Of a stretch of DNA of 64,000 nucleotides, positions 52,551 through 61,074 are shown piece by piece. Within the stretch, counting starts at the first letter, position 1. Each line of letters opens with the position of its first letter. The notes beneath the pieces are model-generated. The model worked only from the letters and a program-made list of their open reading frames with translations. It was not told the origin of the DNA and made no database searches. Source of the DNA: JALOTE01 sp031422195 (lineage in GTDB: Bacteria > Pseudomonadota > Alphaproteobacteria > Rhizobiales > Rhizobiaceae); NCBI GenBank assembly GCA_031422195.1, contig JANOPZ010000077.1:1-64000 (forward strand), written 5' to 3'. Both the position numbers and the translations under genes were made by a program.

Positions 52551-53114
52551 TTACGCGATTTCTTTTTCGGCAGCTTTTTCGCGGGCGACGCGCAGCCACG
52601 ATGAGGTTTCTTTCAACATATTGTTGACTGGCTTTTGCACCGCGAGAATCTGATCTCCGCCATCCATGGCCCTTGAGCCTTCCCAAGCTTTAACCCAGAC
52701 GCAGGGCATGTCTGCTATCACCTCGCAATTGCCATTGGCGCGTACGCCACCACATGGGCCATTGCGAAGTTGCTTGGGGCAATTCATAGAACACGACATG
52801 CCGGTTGAAGACAGAGCACAGCTTCCGCACATCCGGCAATCGAACAAAACGCCTTTCACTGCACTTTCAAATGCAGCAACCGGTTTTTCCAGTCGGTCGT
52901 ATCCAATGGCCTTAAAAACAGGGTGCAGCCTTATGACGCCAGTCTCAAAGCGGTTATAAAACCATTCGAGAAACTTTGAGTTTCGAATCGACCAATATTT
53001 GAGAGAAATCGTTCGCCGTTTGCGTCCGTCTGCTGCAAAACGCACTGGGCCAAGTTCCGGCTTGGGTGCAGGCTTTTTCACAGGCATTGGCTTTGGCGTA
53101 ACCATATCCGACAT
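52551..53114 (-). CDS. Cys-rich MTHFR C-terminal-type protein (MetV-like)
   Basis: A 187-residue protein with a Lys/Pro-rich N-terminus (K-P-M-P-V-K-K-P-A-P-K-P) and a cysteine cluster: Cys93, 96, 99, 108, 112, 121, 130 and 138. It matches the MTHFR C-terminal domain proteins, like MetV in acetogens, that pair with MetF and bind zinc or iron-sulfur clusters. It precedes the MTHFR gene by one base, supporting a complex. It is likely an electron-transfer or structural subunit. Confidence 0.85.
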   Translation of the reverse strand: MSDMVTPKPMPVKKPAPKPELGPVRFAADGRKRRTISLKYWSIRNSKFLEWFYNRFETGVIRLHPVFKAIGYDRLEKPVAAFESAVKGVLFDCRMCGSCALSSTGMSCSMNCPKQLRNGPCGGVRANGNCEVIADMPCVWVKAWEGSRAMDGGDQILAVQKPVNNMLKETSSWLRVAREKAAEKEIA

Positions 53115-53123
53115 ATTTTTACC

Positions 53124-53420
53124 TTACAGTTTTCCACCGGCTTTGACCAAAGCCACCAGTTTTTCTTTGGTATATTCGGCTTCAATTACGGCGAGTGCTT
53201 TATCAGCTTCGGCCTCTAAATCATCACTGACAGGAATGCCGTCAGCTTTGCGCCATTCGGCCAAATAGGCATCTGTATCACCAGCGCCAGTGCGCATGGC
53301 ACACATGTCGATGGCTTCGGTGAAGCGCAGCGATAGTTCCCGTTTGGCGTTAGAACGGCCTTTCTTGACAATCACCTGAGCCGGGATGTCGCGCCAATAA
53401 ACAATAATAAGATCAGCCAT
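53124..53420 (-). CDS. Virulence-factor-domain protein of folate/corrinoid cluster
   Basis: A 98-residue protein matching the small domain annotated virulence factor (M-A-D-L-I-I-V-Y-W-R-D-I-P-A-Q-V-I-V-K). Despite the name, its place is nine bases upstream of the MTHFR C-terminal-type gene, and the domain commonly occurs in such one-carbon clusters as far as I recall. No catalytic residues are known. It is the first gene of the three-gene folate unit and probably an accessory subunit of the reductase. Confidence 0.75.
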   Translation of the reverse strand: MADLIIVYWRDIPAQVIVKKGRSNAKRELSLRFTEAIDMCAMRTGAGDTDAYLAEWRKADGIPVSDDLEAEADKALAVIEAEYTKEKLVALVKAGGKL

Positions 53421-53527
53421 GTGAACCTCTTTGATGTGATAGAATTGGGTGGAATAGATGTTTCGGGCAGGTGTTGGCGCGACTGACTAATGCCGGAAAG
53501 CGACGTCGCAAATAGCTTACAGAATTT

Positions 53528-54301
53528 TCACCAGATACCTTTGGTTAGCCCGACCCAGATATACGACCATAGCGGCGGGTGAAACCATTGCCGCGATGGT
53601 AAATCCACAATTATTGGCTTCAAATTGCCGGTCAGCGCATCATTGATGGCTTGGGCGCAAATCTGCCGTGAGTGCGCAGCACTCAGCATGGCATACGTTA
53701 GAATCGAGTCTTTTGACGGGTCAGCGATACGCTGTTGATAAAGGATGGCACCAGTATCAACGCCTGCGTCAACCAGATGGACGGTGGTGCCGAAATTGGC
53801 TGCATCATTATTGACGCGTGCGAAATAACCGCCATTCATGCCACGATATTTCGGGTTGATCCCAGCATGATAATTAATAATGGGGCAATTGAGTGTAGTC
53901 AATGTTTTGCGCGATATCATTCGGCAACCCGCCAACAATACAACGTCAGGCTGTAACAATTTAAGTGCTACCTTCGCATTATTTTCGTTAATTGAATCAA
54001 CGTGAATAAGCGTATGACGGGTGTCTGGCGTTGCGCGCAGTTTATAGTGATCAATCAAAGCTTGCTCGCGAGCGAGGGAAAAGCGTTTTCCGACCTTTAT
54101 CCACACCATCGTTGCAAATTGGCCAGCGGTTTGAAGCCATCCAATTTTCCCCGCCCGACGCCTTAAGAATGCAAACTTTGCTTCAGGTTTCTCAACAATA
54201 ACCGAGACGGGCCCGAACACATCACCCAAATGATTGATGATAACCCACGGGTAGGGTCCCCCTGCGGTTACACAAACAATGCGCGGAGACTTTTTATCCA
54301 C
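53528..54301 (-). CDS. Formyltransferase-family protein
   Basis: About 257 residues of the formyl-transferase fold (Fmt/ArnA/PurN type), with C-P-I-I-N-Y-H-A-G-I-N-P-K-Y-R-G containing the Asn-x-His pair, and D-A-G-V-D-T-G-A-I supplying the aspartate region. The start is most likely the GTG at 54301, which overlaps the ExoD stop by eight bases; the longer frame to 54403 would run 110 bases into exoD. It may formylate an amino-sugar or other amine using formyl-THF, or hydrolyse it; its place in a folate-rich cluster is suggestive. Confidence 0.78.
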   Translation of the reverse strand: MDKKSPRIVCVTAGGPYPWVIINHLGDVFGPVSVIVEKPEAKFAFLRRRAGKIGWLQTAGQFATMVWIKVGKRFSLAREQALIDHYKLRATPDTRHTLIHVDSINENNAKVALKLLQPDVVLLAGCRMISRKTLTTLNCPIINYHAGINPKYRGMNGGYFARVNNDAANFGTTVHLVDAGVDTGAILYQQRIADPSKDSILTYAMLSAAHSRQICAQAINDALTGNLKPIIVDLPSRQWFHPPLWSYIWVGLTKGIW

Positions 54302-55004
54302 CTGAAAAGCCGAGATAATTATTGAAGAACGCGGGTAAGTTGCCGTTGAATGCAGTCTCTGCGGCAAGAAATAATCCACCGACGACAACAGTGCACACAA
54401 CAACTGTAATGAACGAAGCTATAACACCGATAGCAAGCAGTAATCCGTCACGCTGGACTAAGGCCAAGGCCAATAGCGTCATGGAAATAGCCGAAGTCCA
54501 ATTTCCAAGTGGAATTGGCAAAATAAGGAGTGTTGAGGTGATGATGCATATGACCCCTATAGCAAATTCATCATTGCCGGGGCTGAACGGCCAGTAACGC
54601 GGCTTTATAAACTTTTCGATCCAAAAAAGTTTTGGAACAACTTTAGTACGAATCATCGTGACCGTATCTTCAGTGATCACTTGATTGAGCACCCTTTGCG
54701 GCATCCATGCAGCCTTTCGGCGCAGCATCATTTGCCAAGACAAAATAAGGCAAGGAATGCCACTGATCAGCGAAGTCCCGGGCGGAAGCGGCAGCATATT
54801 GAAAGCCGATACCAACAACAACAAAGCGGCCAAGCCACGGTCTGCCAAAGCATCACGCAAATGGGCAAAATTCGTTGGCATGGGTTCGTTGCGATAAAAT
54901 TCTATCAACACATGAGACAAAGGCCTCCGGCGCTGCGTGGCGCGTTTGATACGCTCGCGCAGTTTTAATGTTCTTGCGCGCAACTGCCCTTTAGCCATCG
55001 TCAC
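54294..55004 (-). CDS. ExoD-family membrane protein
   Basis: A 236-residue ExoD-type protein (exopolysaccharide synthesis family) with five or six membrane segments and the motif L-P-L-P-P-G-T-S-L-I-S-G-I-P. Rhizobial ExoD affects exopolysaccharide production and alkali tolerance, by an unknown mechanism. It lies 12 bases after the DUF1638 gene and is coupled to the formyltransferase gene by overlap. Confidence 0.85.
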   Translation of the reverse strand: MTMAKGQLRARTLKLRERIKRATQRRRPLSHVLIEFYRNEPMPTNFAHLRDALADRGLAALLLLVSAFNMLPLPPGTSLISGIPCLILSWQMMLRRKAAWMPQRVLNQVITEDTVTMIRTKVVPKLFWIEKFIKPRYWPFSPGNDEFAIGVICIITSTLLILPIPLGNWTSAISMTLLALALVQRDGLLLAIGVIASFITVVVCTVVVGGLFLAAETAFNGNLPAFFNNYLGFSGG

Positions 55005-55016
55005 TGGTTGTCCCTG

Positions 55017-55637
55017 TTAGCGCGCAGCCTCCTGCAACGCCGTTCCCAAATCACCATAACCTGTGAATTCGTACGAATAGTGAAGACCGAGAAACTCGGC
55101 TGCTTCTTTTGCATTTTTTTGCAGCGTTAAATCTTCTTTTTGTGAAATATAATGCAAATGCGTATAATTATTGAAATAAATGTCTTTCAAATCGGGGTGG
55201 CGATCAATTCCGAGGGGCTCCACAAGAAATGTTTTAAAATGCCGGGCCAAAAAATCTGTCATAAAAAAATGGGTTAAATGCTTGTCGTCACGCTCTGTAA
55301 AAATTTTATTGCCAATATAAAATGAAAAACAATGCGGGCCTTCAACGCGCGCCACATCATATTTTTGCAAAACCTTATCGAGCGCACCTTGTGTTCCACA
55401 TTCTGCATATCCAGCAAAAATACGCGTAAAACCCTCTTTTTTTGCTTTGATAATCGCGCGCTCCATAGCAGGCGCGATTTTTGCAGGCCTATGATGAAAT
55501 TCAGCGGGAAGGCAGGTCAAATCAATGTGATTGAGACCAAGTTGCGCAATAATACCCTGCACTTCGCGGGCAATCATACCGCATGCAATGACGCGAACGG
55601 GTTCTATGGCAACTGTATTTTCAATTTCACTTGACAT
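55017..55637 (-). CDS. DUF1638-domain protein
   Basis: A 206-residue protein of the DUF1638 family, with I-A-C-G-M-I-A-R-E, L-P-A-E-F-H-H-R-P, A-E-C-G-T-Q-G-A-L and E-G-P-H-C-F-S-F-Y as family landmarks. The two cysteines and the His/Cys in G-P-H-C could bind a metal. Family members are found beside MttB/corrinoid genes as well as here, so a role in methyl-group or corrinoid handling is likely but unproven. Confidence 0.82.
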   Translation of the reverse strand: MSSEIENTVAIEPVRVIACGMIAREVQGIIAQLGLNHIDLTCLPAEFHHRPAKIAPAMERAIIKAKKEGFTRIFAGYAECGTQGALDKVLQKYDVARVEGPHCFSFYIGNKIFTERDDKHLTHFFMTDFLARHFKTFLVEPLGIDRHPDLKDIYFNNYTHLHYISQKEDLTLQKNAKEAAEFLGLHYSYEFTGYGDLGTALQEAAR

Positions 55638-55706
55638 TGTTCGTCGCTATTCCGTTTTTCTTCCACTGAATGTCACGGGCGCATAATGCATATTGAATTT
55701 TACACT

Positions 55707-57230
55707 TCAACGCGCTGCCACGCCAATCACACCAATTTCAAATGCAGGAAATCCTGCCCGTGTTTGTATAACGGTCCAACGTTCCCCAGTTAAAGTAAAG
55801 CGCCGAACAATTTTTGATGTGAGTGCGAATGCCGCCGCTCCAGCTTTGCCAATTCGTGCTTGGTAGACAACATAGCCTTTTTTGCGTCCTATCAGCCTAA
55901 TATCATTGAGATAGGCAAAATGGCGTGGATCTTTGAGCGGCCGTGCTACTGGAATTCCAGGGCCTAGGGCATAACCGGCCCGGCCACCTTCGATCCAGCT
56001 CGCAGGAACAATGTAGCTGTTTTGGTCTTGGATAATACCGCGCGCTGTGAACTCTTCAGTCAGAGCGCTCCAACTCACGATTTGCCAGTCGGCATCAATT
56101 CGTGGGGTTGAGGTAAAAAATGGTCTGGTCAAAAATGCCGTATATGTCTGTAAAGCGATCACTGTCGCCAGGCATGGAACAGCGATTACGCCAACGAGAA
56201 AAATATTGCGGTAATGCTCTGTTTTTTTTTCGCTGAATGTGGCGAAGTGACAACCAATGAATGGAAAGGCGAACAAAAAGCCACTCAATGGCCAATGGGG
56301 CAGGCTACTCTCGCTGCTAAGCGCAATAAAACCAAATACAACCACAGGCACTGCTGCCACGATGGCAAGTGCTTTTTCTGCGATGTTTATTGGCCGCGCC
56401 AGCGACTTTGCTGTCAACCATAGCATTGCCAACCAAATGCCCGGGGTCAAATAAAGCAACTGCCCCAGCTGCATTGTAAAAAAATTTACCCAATAAAATG
56501 AAAATTCGCCCACCGCGCGTGCTGTTTGGAACTTGAACGAAATCCAATCATTTTGTGCGTTCCAAAGAATAGTTGGAAGTAATCCGCAGGCCGCAATACT
56601 GAGTGCAAGCCAAGGGCGGGGGGTGGACAGGATTTTTCTCAATTTCGGGTCTGACAGCATTATGATCAAAATTGAAAGACCAAACAATGCGGATTGGTAT
56701 TTGCTCATGAGTGCAAACGCCATCGTCAAACCTGCTAGGCACCAATGGGTGTAAGGCATCGGCGCGTCATCCGTAAAGACAGGCAGCAGCAACCAAAACG
56801 TTAGAATCAAAAACAGATTGAGTGGCCCGTCCGGGACCACGAAATGACCGGCTGAAATAAAGAAAAATGGGGCAATACTATACCAAGCAACGGCAATTTG
56901 GCCTGCGCGTTCGCCATAGAGAAGCTTGGTAATGCGGAAAAGGTACCAGCCTGAGAGTGTCCCCATGATAACGTAAGGGAAGCGCACTACAAACGCAGCC
57001 TCGCTCCCTGTCAGCCAAACCATACATCTGGCCAGACCAAAAGCCAAAGCAGGATGGTCGAAATAAGACAGCGCCGGTACCCGGCTTATTGTAACAGCGT
57101 AAGCTTCATCGACGATAACAGGAAAGAAAGCACTGATTGCGAGCCTGATCAGCATCATCGCAACCAAAAGCACAACCACGCTTCCATCACGTGGTGTGTA
57201 AGGAAATAGCCTGCTAACAGCCCTCATCAT
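55707..57230 (-). CDS. GT39-family membrane glycosyltransferase
   Basis: A 507-residue protein with about eleven membrane segments and a C-terminal soluble stretch of 150 residues, of the PMT/ArnT-like GT39 group. The first loop has V-D-E-A-Y-A-V-T-I-S-R-V-P-A-L-S-Y-F-D-H-P, containing the catalytic acidic residue pattern D-E and D-H-P. It transfers a sugar from a polyprenyl phosphate at the periplasmic face. It lies 64 bases downstream of the corrinoid protein gene, an unexpected place for a glycosyltransferase. The acceptor is unknown. Confidence 0.85.
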   Translation of the reverse strand: MMRAVSRLFPYTPRDGSVVVLLVAMMLIRLAISAFFPVIVDEAYAVTISRVPALSYFDHPALAFGLARCMVWLTGSEAAFVVRFPYVIMGTLSGWYLFRITKLLYGERAGQIAVAWYSIAPFFFISAGHFVVPDGPLNLFLILTFWLLLPVFTDDAPMPYTHWCLAGLTMAFALMSKYQSALFGLSILIIMLSDPKLRKILSTPRPWLALSIAACGLLPTILWNAQNDWISFKFQTARAVGEFSFYWVNFFTMQLGQLLYLTPGIWLAMLWLTAKSLARPINIAEKALAIVAAVPVVVFGFIALSSESSLPHWPLSGFLFAFPFIGCHFATFSEKKTEHYRNIFLVGVIAVPCLATVIALQTYTAFLTRPFFTSTPRIDADWQIVSWSALTEEFTARGIIQDQNSYIVPASWIEGGRAGYALGPGIPVARPLKDPRHFAYLNDIRLIGRKKGYVVYQARIGKAGAAAFALTSKIVRRFTLTGERWTVIQTRAGFPAFEIGVIGVAAR

Positions 57231-57294
57231 GACCCATCACCACTGAAAAAAACCAGCTTGCCGGGTCAGAGAATTTGCATCTGCGCGCGAGCGA

Positions 57295-57990
57295 TTACAA
57301 CTGCGCTTGATTGTGTTTTCGCTTCATAAAGTCTTTGGCAGTTTCAACAGCCACCGCAGCATCGCGGCAATAAGCATCGGCGCCAACGGCTTTGCCAAAC
57401 TCTTCGTTCAGTGGTGCGCCGCCAACCAGCACAATAAAATCATCGCGCATGCCTTTTTCGATCAAAGTGTCGATGACAACTTTCATGTAAGGCATGGTTG
57501 TGGTGAGAAGTGCTGACATGCCAAGAATGTCGGGTTTATGCTCTTCGATGGCAGCAAGGTAGTTCTCAACCGGATTGTTAATGCCAAGATCGACAACATC
57601 AAAACCAGCGCCCTCCATCATCATGCCGACAAGGTTTTTGCCGATATCGTGAATGTCGCCTTTAACAGTGCCGATTACCATTTTACCCATTTTAGGAGCG
57701 CCGGTTGCCGCCAAAAGCGGACGCAGCACAAACATACCGCCTTTCATGGCGTTGGCCGATAGCAGCACTTCGGGCACAAATAAGATACCATCGCGGAAGT
57801 CTTCACCAACAATGCGCATGCCTTCAACGAGAGCGTCGGTTAGCACTGAATAGGGTGTCCAGCCACGTTCGAGAAGCAGATTTACGCCTTCAACGATTTC
57901 CTCCTTGAGGCCATCGTACAGGTCGTCCATCATCTGCATGACCAGTTCATCATCGGGCAATTCTGACAGGATGATTTCTTCGTCGGCCAT
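57295..57990 (-). CDS. Corrinoid (B12-binding) methyl carrier protein
   Basis: A 231-residue MtbC/MttC-type protein. An N-terminal helical cap (1-90) precedes a cobalamin-binding Rossmann domain with D112-I-H114-D-I-G117, where the His binds cobalt, then G-M-S159-A-L-L and L-V-G-G-A. The cobalt carries the methyl group between the substrate methyltransferase and the folate methyltransferase. The first 35 residues are very acidic (13 Asp/Glu, one Lys). It is divergent from the MttB gene, with 242 bases between them that must hold both promoters. Confidence 0.93.
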   Translation of the reverse strand: MADEEIILSELPDDELVMQMMDDLYDGLKEEIVEGVNLLLERGWTPYSVLTDALVEGMRIVGEDFRDGILFVPEVLLSANAMKGGMFVLRPLLAATGAPKMGKMVIGTVKGDIHDIGKNLVGMMMEGAGFDVVDLGINNPVENYLAAIEEHKPDILGMSALLTTTMPYMKVVIDTLIEKGMRDDFIVLVGGAPLNEEFGKAVGADAYCRDAAVAVETAKDFMKRKHNQAQL

Positions 57991-58232
57991 ATTGAGAATC
58001 CTCTTTAATCGCGGCGAAGCGCGAACGTTGCCATCTATCTGATTATTTTCCGTAATTCGTCAAGGCTATAGCTTGATTACGACGCTGGTGCGACAAATTT
58101 GGCTAATGTCTTTGGTGTGTTAGCGACATAATCGGTGTCGTCTGTTGGCAAATGGCTGGCGCGACTTGACCTTTGCCAATATGCGCCAAGTTTAGGTTTG
58201 AAATCACGCATTATAAAGTAGGGATTTGCACC

Positions 58233-59816
58233 ATGGACGGTGAACACGAAATCGCAATCGACTCAGTTGAGCTAACGGCGCGCCGTCAACGCGGCGAACG
58301 TGGCGGCGGTGCGCAGGCGCGCCGTGCTTTGCGTGGTGGTGGTGGCCCCGGCGCTTCGATGCCGTTTATCCAACGCAACATCAATGTTTACGAAGTGCTG
58401 AATGACGAGGCATTGGCAATTGTTGAAAACAATGCCGATATTATACTAGAGGAAACAGGGATAAACTTTCTTGATGATCCCGAAGCGCTGGATATGTGGC
58501 GTGCAGCCGGTGCCGATGTGCAAGGCCAGCGTGTGCGTTTTCCAAAGGGCCTGTGCCGTGAGCTGTTAAAAACCGCGCCTGCTGTGTTCACTCAGCACGC
58601 CCGCAATCCCGCGCGATCTGTGCAAATTGGCGGTAACGCCACGGTGTTTGCACCGGTTTATGGCCCGCCATTTGTTCGAGATTTGGAAGGTGTTCGCCGC
58701 TACGCAACGATTGAAGACTTTCGTAATTTTGTGAAATTGGCCTATATGGCGCCAAGCATGCACCACTCAGGCGGCACGGTTTGTGAGCCCGTGGATGTGG
58801 CAGTTAATAAGCGCCATCTCGATATGGTGCTGAGCCATATGCTGTATTCCGACAAACCTTTTATGGGCTCGGTCACAGCACCTGAACGCGCCGAAGACAC
58901 TGTCGCAATGTGCCGGATTTTGTTTGGCAAAGAGTTTGTTGAAAACAATTGTGTTGTGATCAACCTTATCAATGCCAACTCCCCAATGGTGTTTGACGGC
59001 ATGATGCTGGGTTCCGCAAAGGTTTACGCCCGCGCCAACCAAGCCTGTATTATTACACCCTTCATATTGTCCGGCGCGATGAGCCCGGTGACGGCAATTG
59101 GCACCATGACGCAGATTTTGGCTGAAGTTTTGGCAGGTGCCGCGTTCACGCAGCTTTGCCGCCCCGGTGCGCCGGTGGTGTTTGGCACTTTTGCATCGTC
59201 GATCTCTATGCAATCAGGCGCGCCGACATTTGGCACACCCGAGCCGTCCATTGTATCTTATGGTTGTGCCCAATTGGCGCGCCGTCTTGGCCTGCCTTAT
59301 CGTACCGGTGGTGGCTTGTGCGCTTCAAAAGTGCCGGATGCGCAGGCTGCCTATGAAACCGCCAATACGCTCAACATGACCTTGCTTGCAGGCACCAATT
59401 TCGTGCTGCATTCGGCCGGTTGGATGGAGGGCGGGCTGGTGTCATCTTATGAGAAATTCATGATGGACATCGACCAGCTTGGCATGTTGCAGGCGATGGC
59501 TGCAGGTGTTGATATTTCAGAAAATGGCCAAGCGATGGACGCCATCCGCCAGGTTGGCCCGGGCAACCATTTTCTTGGTTGTGACCATACGCAGGATAAT
59601 TTTCAGACGGCATTCTACCGCTCGCCTTTGGCAGACAATAATTCCTATGAGCAATGGCTGGCTGAAGGCGAAACCCGCGTTGAAAACCGTGCAAATAAAC
59701 TCGTGCGGGAGTGGTTGGCTTCGTATGAAGCGCCGGAGATGGACCCAGACATTCAGGCCAAGCTAGAGGCATTTGTTGCGGCTAAAAAAGCCTCAATGCC
59801 TGACGCATTCACTTGA
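58233..59816 (+). CDS. MttB-family corrinoid methyltransferase (non-pyrrolysine)
   Basis: A 527-residue TIM-barrel methyltransferase of the trimethylamine methyltransferase family. The frame has no internal amber codon, so it belongs to the non-pyrrolysine branch whose studied members demethylate glycine betaine, proline betaine, carnitine or similar. The ATG at 58233 follows AGGGA; an earlier ATG (58173) adds 20 unconvincing residues. Residues 17-40 are an Arg/Gly-rich extension (R-R-Q-R-G-E-R-G-G-G then A-R-R-A-L-R-G-G-G-G). Conserved stretches include G-T-F-A-S-S-I-S-M and G-P-G-N-H-F-L-G. Substrate unproven; a quaternary amine is likely. Confidence 0.9.
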   Translation: MDGEHEIAIDSVELTARRQRGERGGGAQARRALRGGGGPGASMPFIQRNINVYEVLNDEALAIVENNADIILEETGINFLDDPEALDMWRAAGADVQGQRVRFPKGLCRELLKTAPAVFTQHARNPARSVQIGGNATVFAPVYGPPFVRDLEGVRRYATIEDFRNFVKLAYMAPSMHHSGGTVCEPVDVAVNKRHLDMVLSHMLYSDKPFMGSVTAPERAEDTVAMCRILFGKEFVENNCVVINLINANSPMVFDGMMLGSAKVYARANQACIITPFILSGAMSPVTAIGTMTQILAEVLAGAAFTQLCRPGAPVVFGTFASSISMQSGAPTFGTPEPSIVSYGCAQLARRLGLPYRTGGGLCASKVPDAQAAYETANTLNMTLLAGTNFVLHSAGWMEGGLVSSYEKFMMDIDQLGMLQAMAAGVDISENGQAMDAIRQVGPGNHFLGCDHTQDNFQTAFYRSPLADNNSYEQWLAEGETRVENRANKLVREWLASYEAPEMDPDIQAKLEAFVAAKKASMPDAFT

Positions 59817-59909
59817 AAGGAGCCCGAGGATGCCCGGGCTAAAGTGGGCAAAATGATCCATCAAAGCGTGTGGCGGAGTGCGCGGCTGGATGTTGAGCAG
59901 TAAATGACA

Positions 59910-59938
59910 AGCAAGGCCGCGGTAAGATGCGGCCTGCT
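59910..59938. terminator. Terminator between convergent mttB-like and bmt-like genes
   Basis: Arms AGCA-AGGCCGC and GCGGCCT-TGCT type (seven pairs, a one-base bulge, three pairs) with an eight-base loop, four bases past the end of the leftward homocysteine methyltransferase gene. On the minus strand it is followed by TTGTCATTT; on the plus strand there is no T-tract, so it chiefly serves the leftward gene. A smaller six-base hairpin (59821-59840) directly follows the MttB-family gene. Confidence 0.55.
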
Positions 59939-59942
59939 CGTA

Positions 59943-60968
59943 TTAGCCCTTTGTGCGCCGGTTTGCCCGCTCGCGGGTTCTACCACCGCCCGCTTCATCA
60001 GCGGTTGTGTTGCGCAGCGGGCCGATTTTTTCGACGATCACATCCAATGTCAGTGCCGTGGTTGATTTGCGGTAGGCATCGAGCGCTTTGCGCATGGCGG
60101 CCAAATGCAGGGCAGACGTACCGCAGCATCCGCCGATAATTGCTGCACCACCATCAACCGCTAAACGCACATAATCGGCCATCAATTCCGGCGTGCCGGA
60201 ATAGACAATCTCGGTGCCTTGAAATTGCGGAATACCGCAATTGCCTTTGACAATGACGCGTTTATCCGGCGCTGCGCCATGCATATCCATCAGCGACGCT
60301 AAAATATCCGATGCGCCAACGCCGCAATTTGCGCCAACGGCAATGGGTTGATCGGCCAAATCGCCAATGACACCATGAATATCACGTGGGTGGAGGCCCA
60401 TCATTGTTTTGCCGGCAGTGTCAAATGATGCGGTGAATGTATAGGGCATGCCGACTTGGATGGCAGCTTCAGCGGCAGCACGCACTTCTTCGGGCGCGCT
60501 CATGGTTTCAATCCACGCGACATCTGCGCCACCGGCTTTGAGGCCGATCATCTGTTCGGCAAATGAACTGACCGCATCTTCATGGGTGAGCGCGCCGAGC
60601 GGCACGAATAATTCGCCGGTTGGGCCAACAGACCCTGCAACAATCACTTTGCGGCCCGCTTTATCAGCCACAGCGCGGGCGATTTTGGCGGCAGCCATGT
60701 TGATTTCATGCACGCGCGTATCAGCATGGTGCAGTTTCATGCGGTGGCGTGTGCCGCCAAAGGTGTTGGTCAAAATAATGTCGGCACCGGCATCAACAAA
60801 ATCCTGATGCAGTTTGGTGATGCGGTCGGGGTGATCAATATTCCACAATTCCGGCGCATCGCCAGACATCAAACCCATCTGAAACAGATTGGTGCCGGTT
60901 GCGCCATCAGCCAGCAAAATGCCCTTTTCGGCGATGAGATCGAGGAGGGGGTTCGAAACGGTTTGCAT
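59943..60968 (-). CDS. Betaine-homocysteine methyltransferase-like protein
   Basis: A 341-residue zinc-dependent homocysteine S-methyltransferase-family protein. Zinc ligands are Cys215 (A-N-C-G-V-G) and Cys281-Cys282 (G-G-C-C-G-T); D-G-A-T-G-T-N-L opens the barrel. Members in alphaproteobacteria use glycine betaine or another methyl donor to make methionine and dimethylglycine. The C-terminus is again Arg/Gly-rich: G-G-G-R-T-R-E-R-A-N-R-R (327-338). A palindrome shared with the folate methyltransferase gene lies 34 bases upstream. Confidence 0.88.
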   Translation of the reverse strand: MQTVSNPLLDLIAEKGILLADGATGTNLFQMGLMSGDAPELWNIDHPDRITKLHQDFVDAGADIILTNTFGGTRHRMKLHHADTRVHEINMAAAKIARAVADKAGRKVIVAGSVGPTGELFVPLGALTHEDAVSSFAEQMIGLKAGGADVAWIETMSAPEEVRAAAEAAIQVGMPYTFTASFDTAGKTMMGLHPRDIHGVIGDLADQPIAVGANCGVGASDILASLMDMHGAAPDKRVIVKGNCGIPQFQGTEIVYSGTPELMADYVRLAVDGGAAIIGGCCGTSALHLAAMRKALDAYRKSTTALTLDVIVEKIGPLRNTTADEAGGGRTRERANRRTKG

Positions 60969-61001
60969 GATAGGGCTTTCAAGAGATTACATGAGATAAA
61001 G

Positions 61002-61021
61002 ACATAAAGAAATCTTTATGT
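61002..61021. promoter_or_regulatory. Palindromic operator (SamR-like), copy 2
   Basis: The same nine-base arms ACATAAAGA and TCTTTATGT as at 51407, with a different two-base spacer (AA instead of CT), 34 bases upstream of the homocysteine methyltransferase start. An additional half-like AGATAAAGA sits just on the gene side. Confidence 0.75.
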
Positions 61022-61074
61022 GTGGTCAATTGACACCAATTCTTTTCTTCAGATTTCATGGAATTTTGAAATTA

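Noticed and set aside
58233..59816. Possible pyrrolysine (amber) codon in the MttB-family gene
   Set aside because: The full-length frame contains no internal TAG, so it is of the non-pyrrolysine type.
59830..59903. Two tiny overlapping frames (8 and 16 codons) after the MttB-family gene, the first with an AAAGGAG upstream
   Set aside because: The SD-like sequence also forms part of a hairpin region, the peptides show no recognisable features, and there is no coding support beyond an ATGA overlap.
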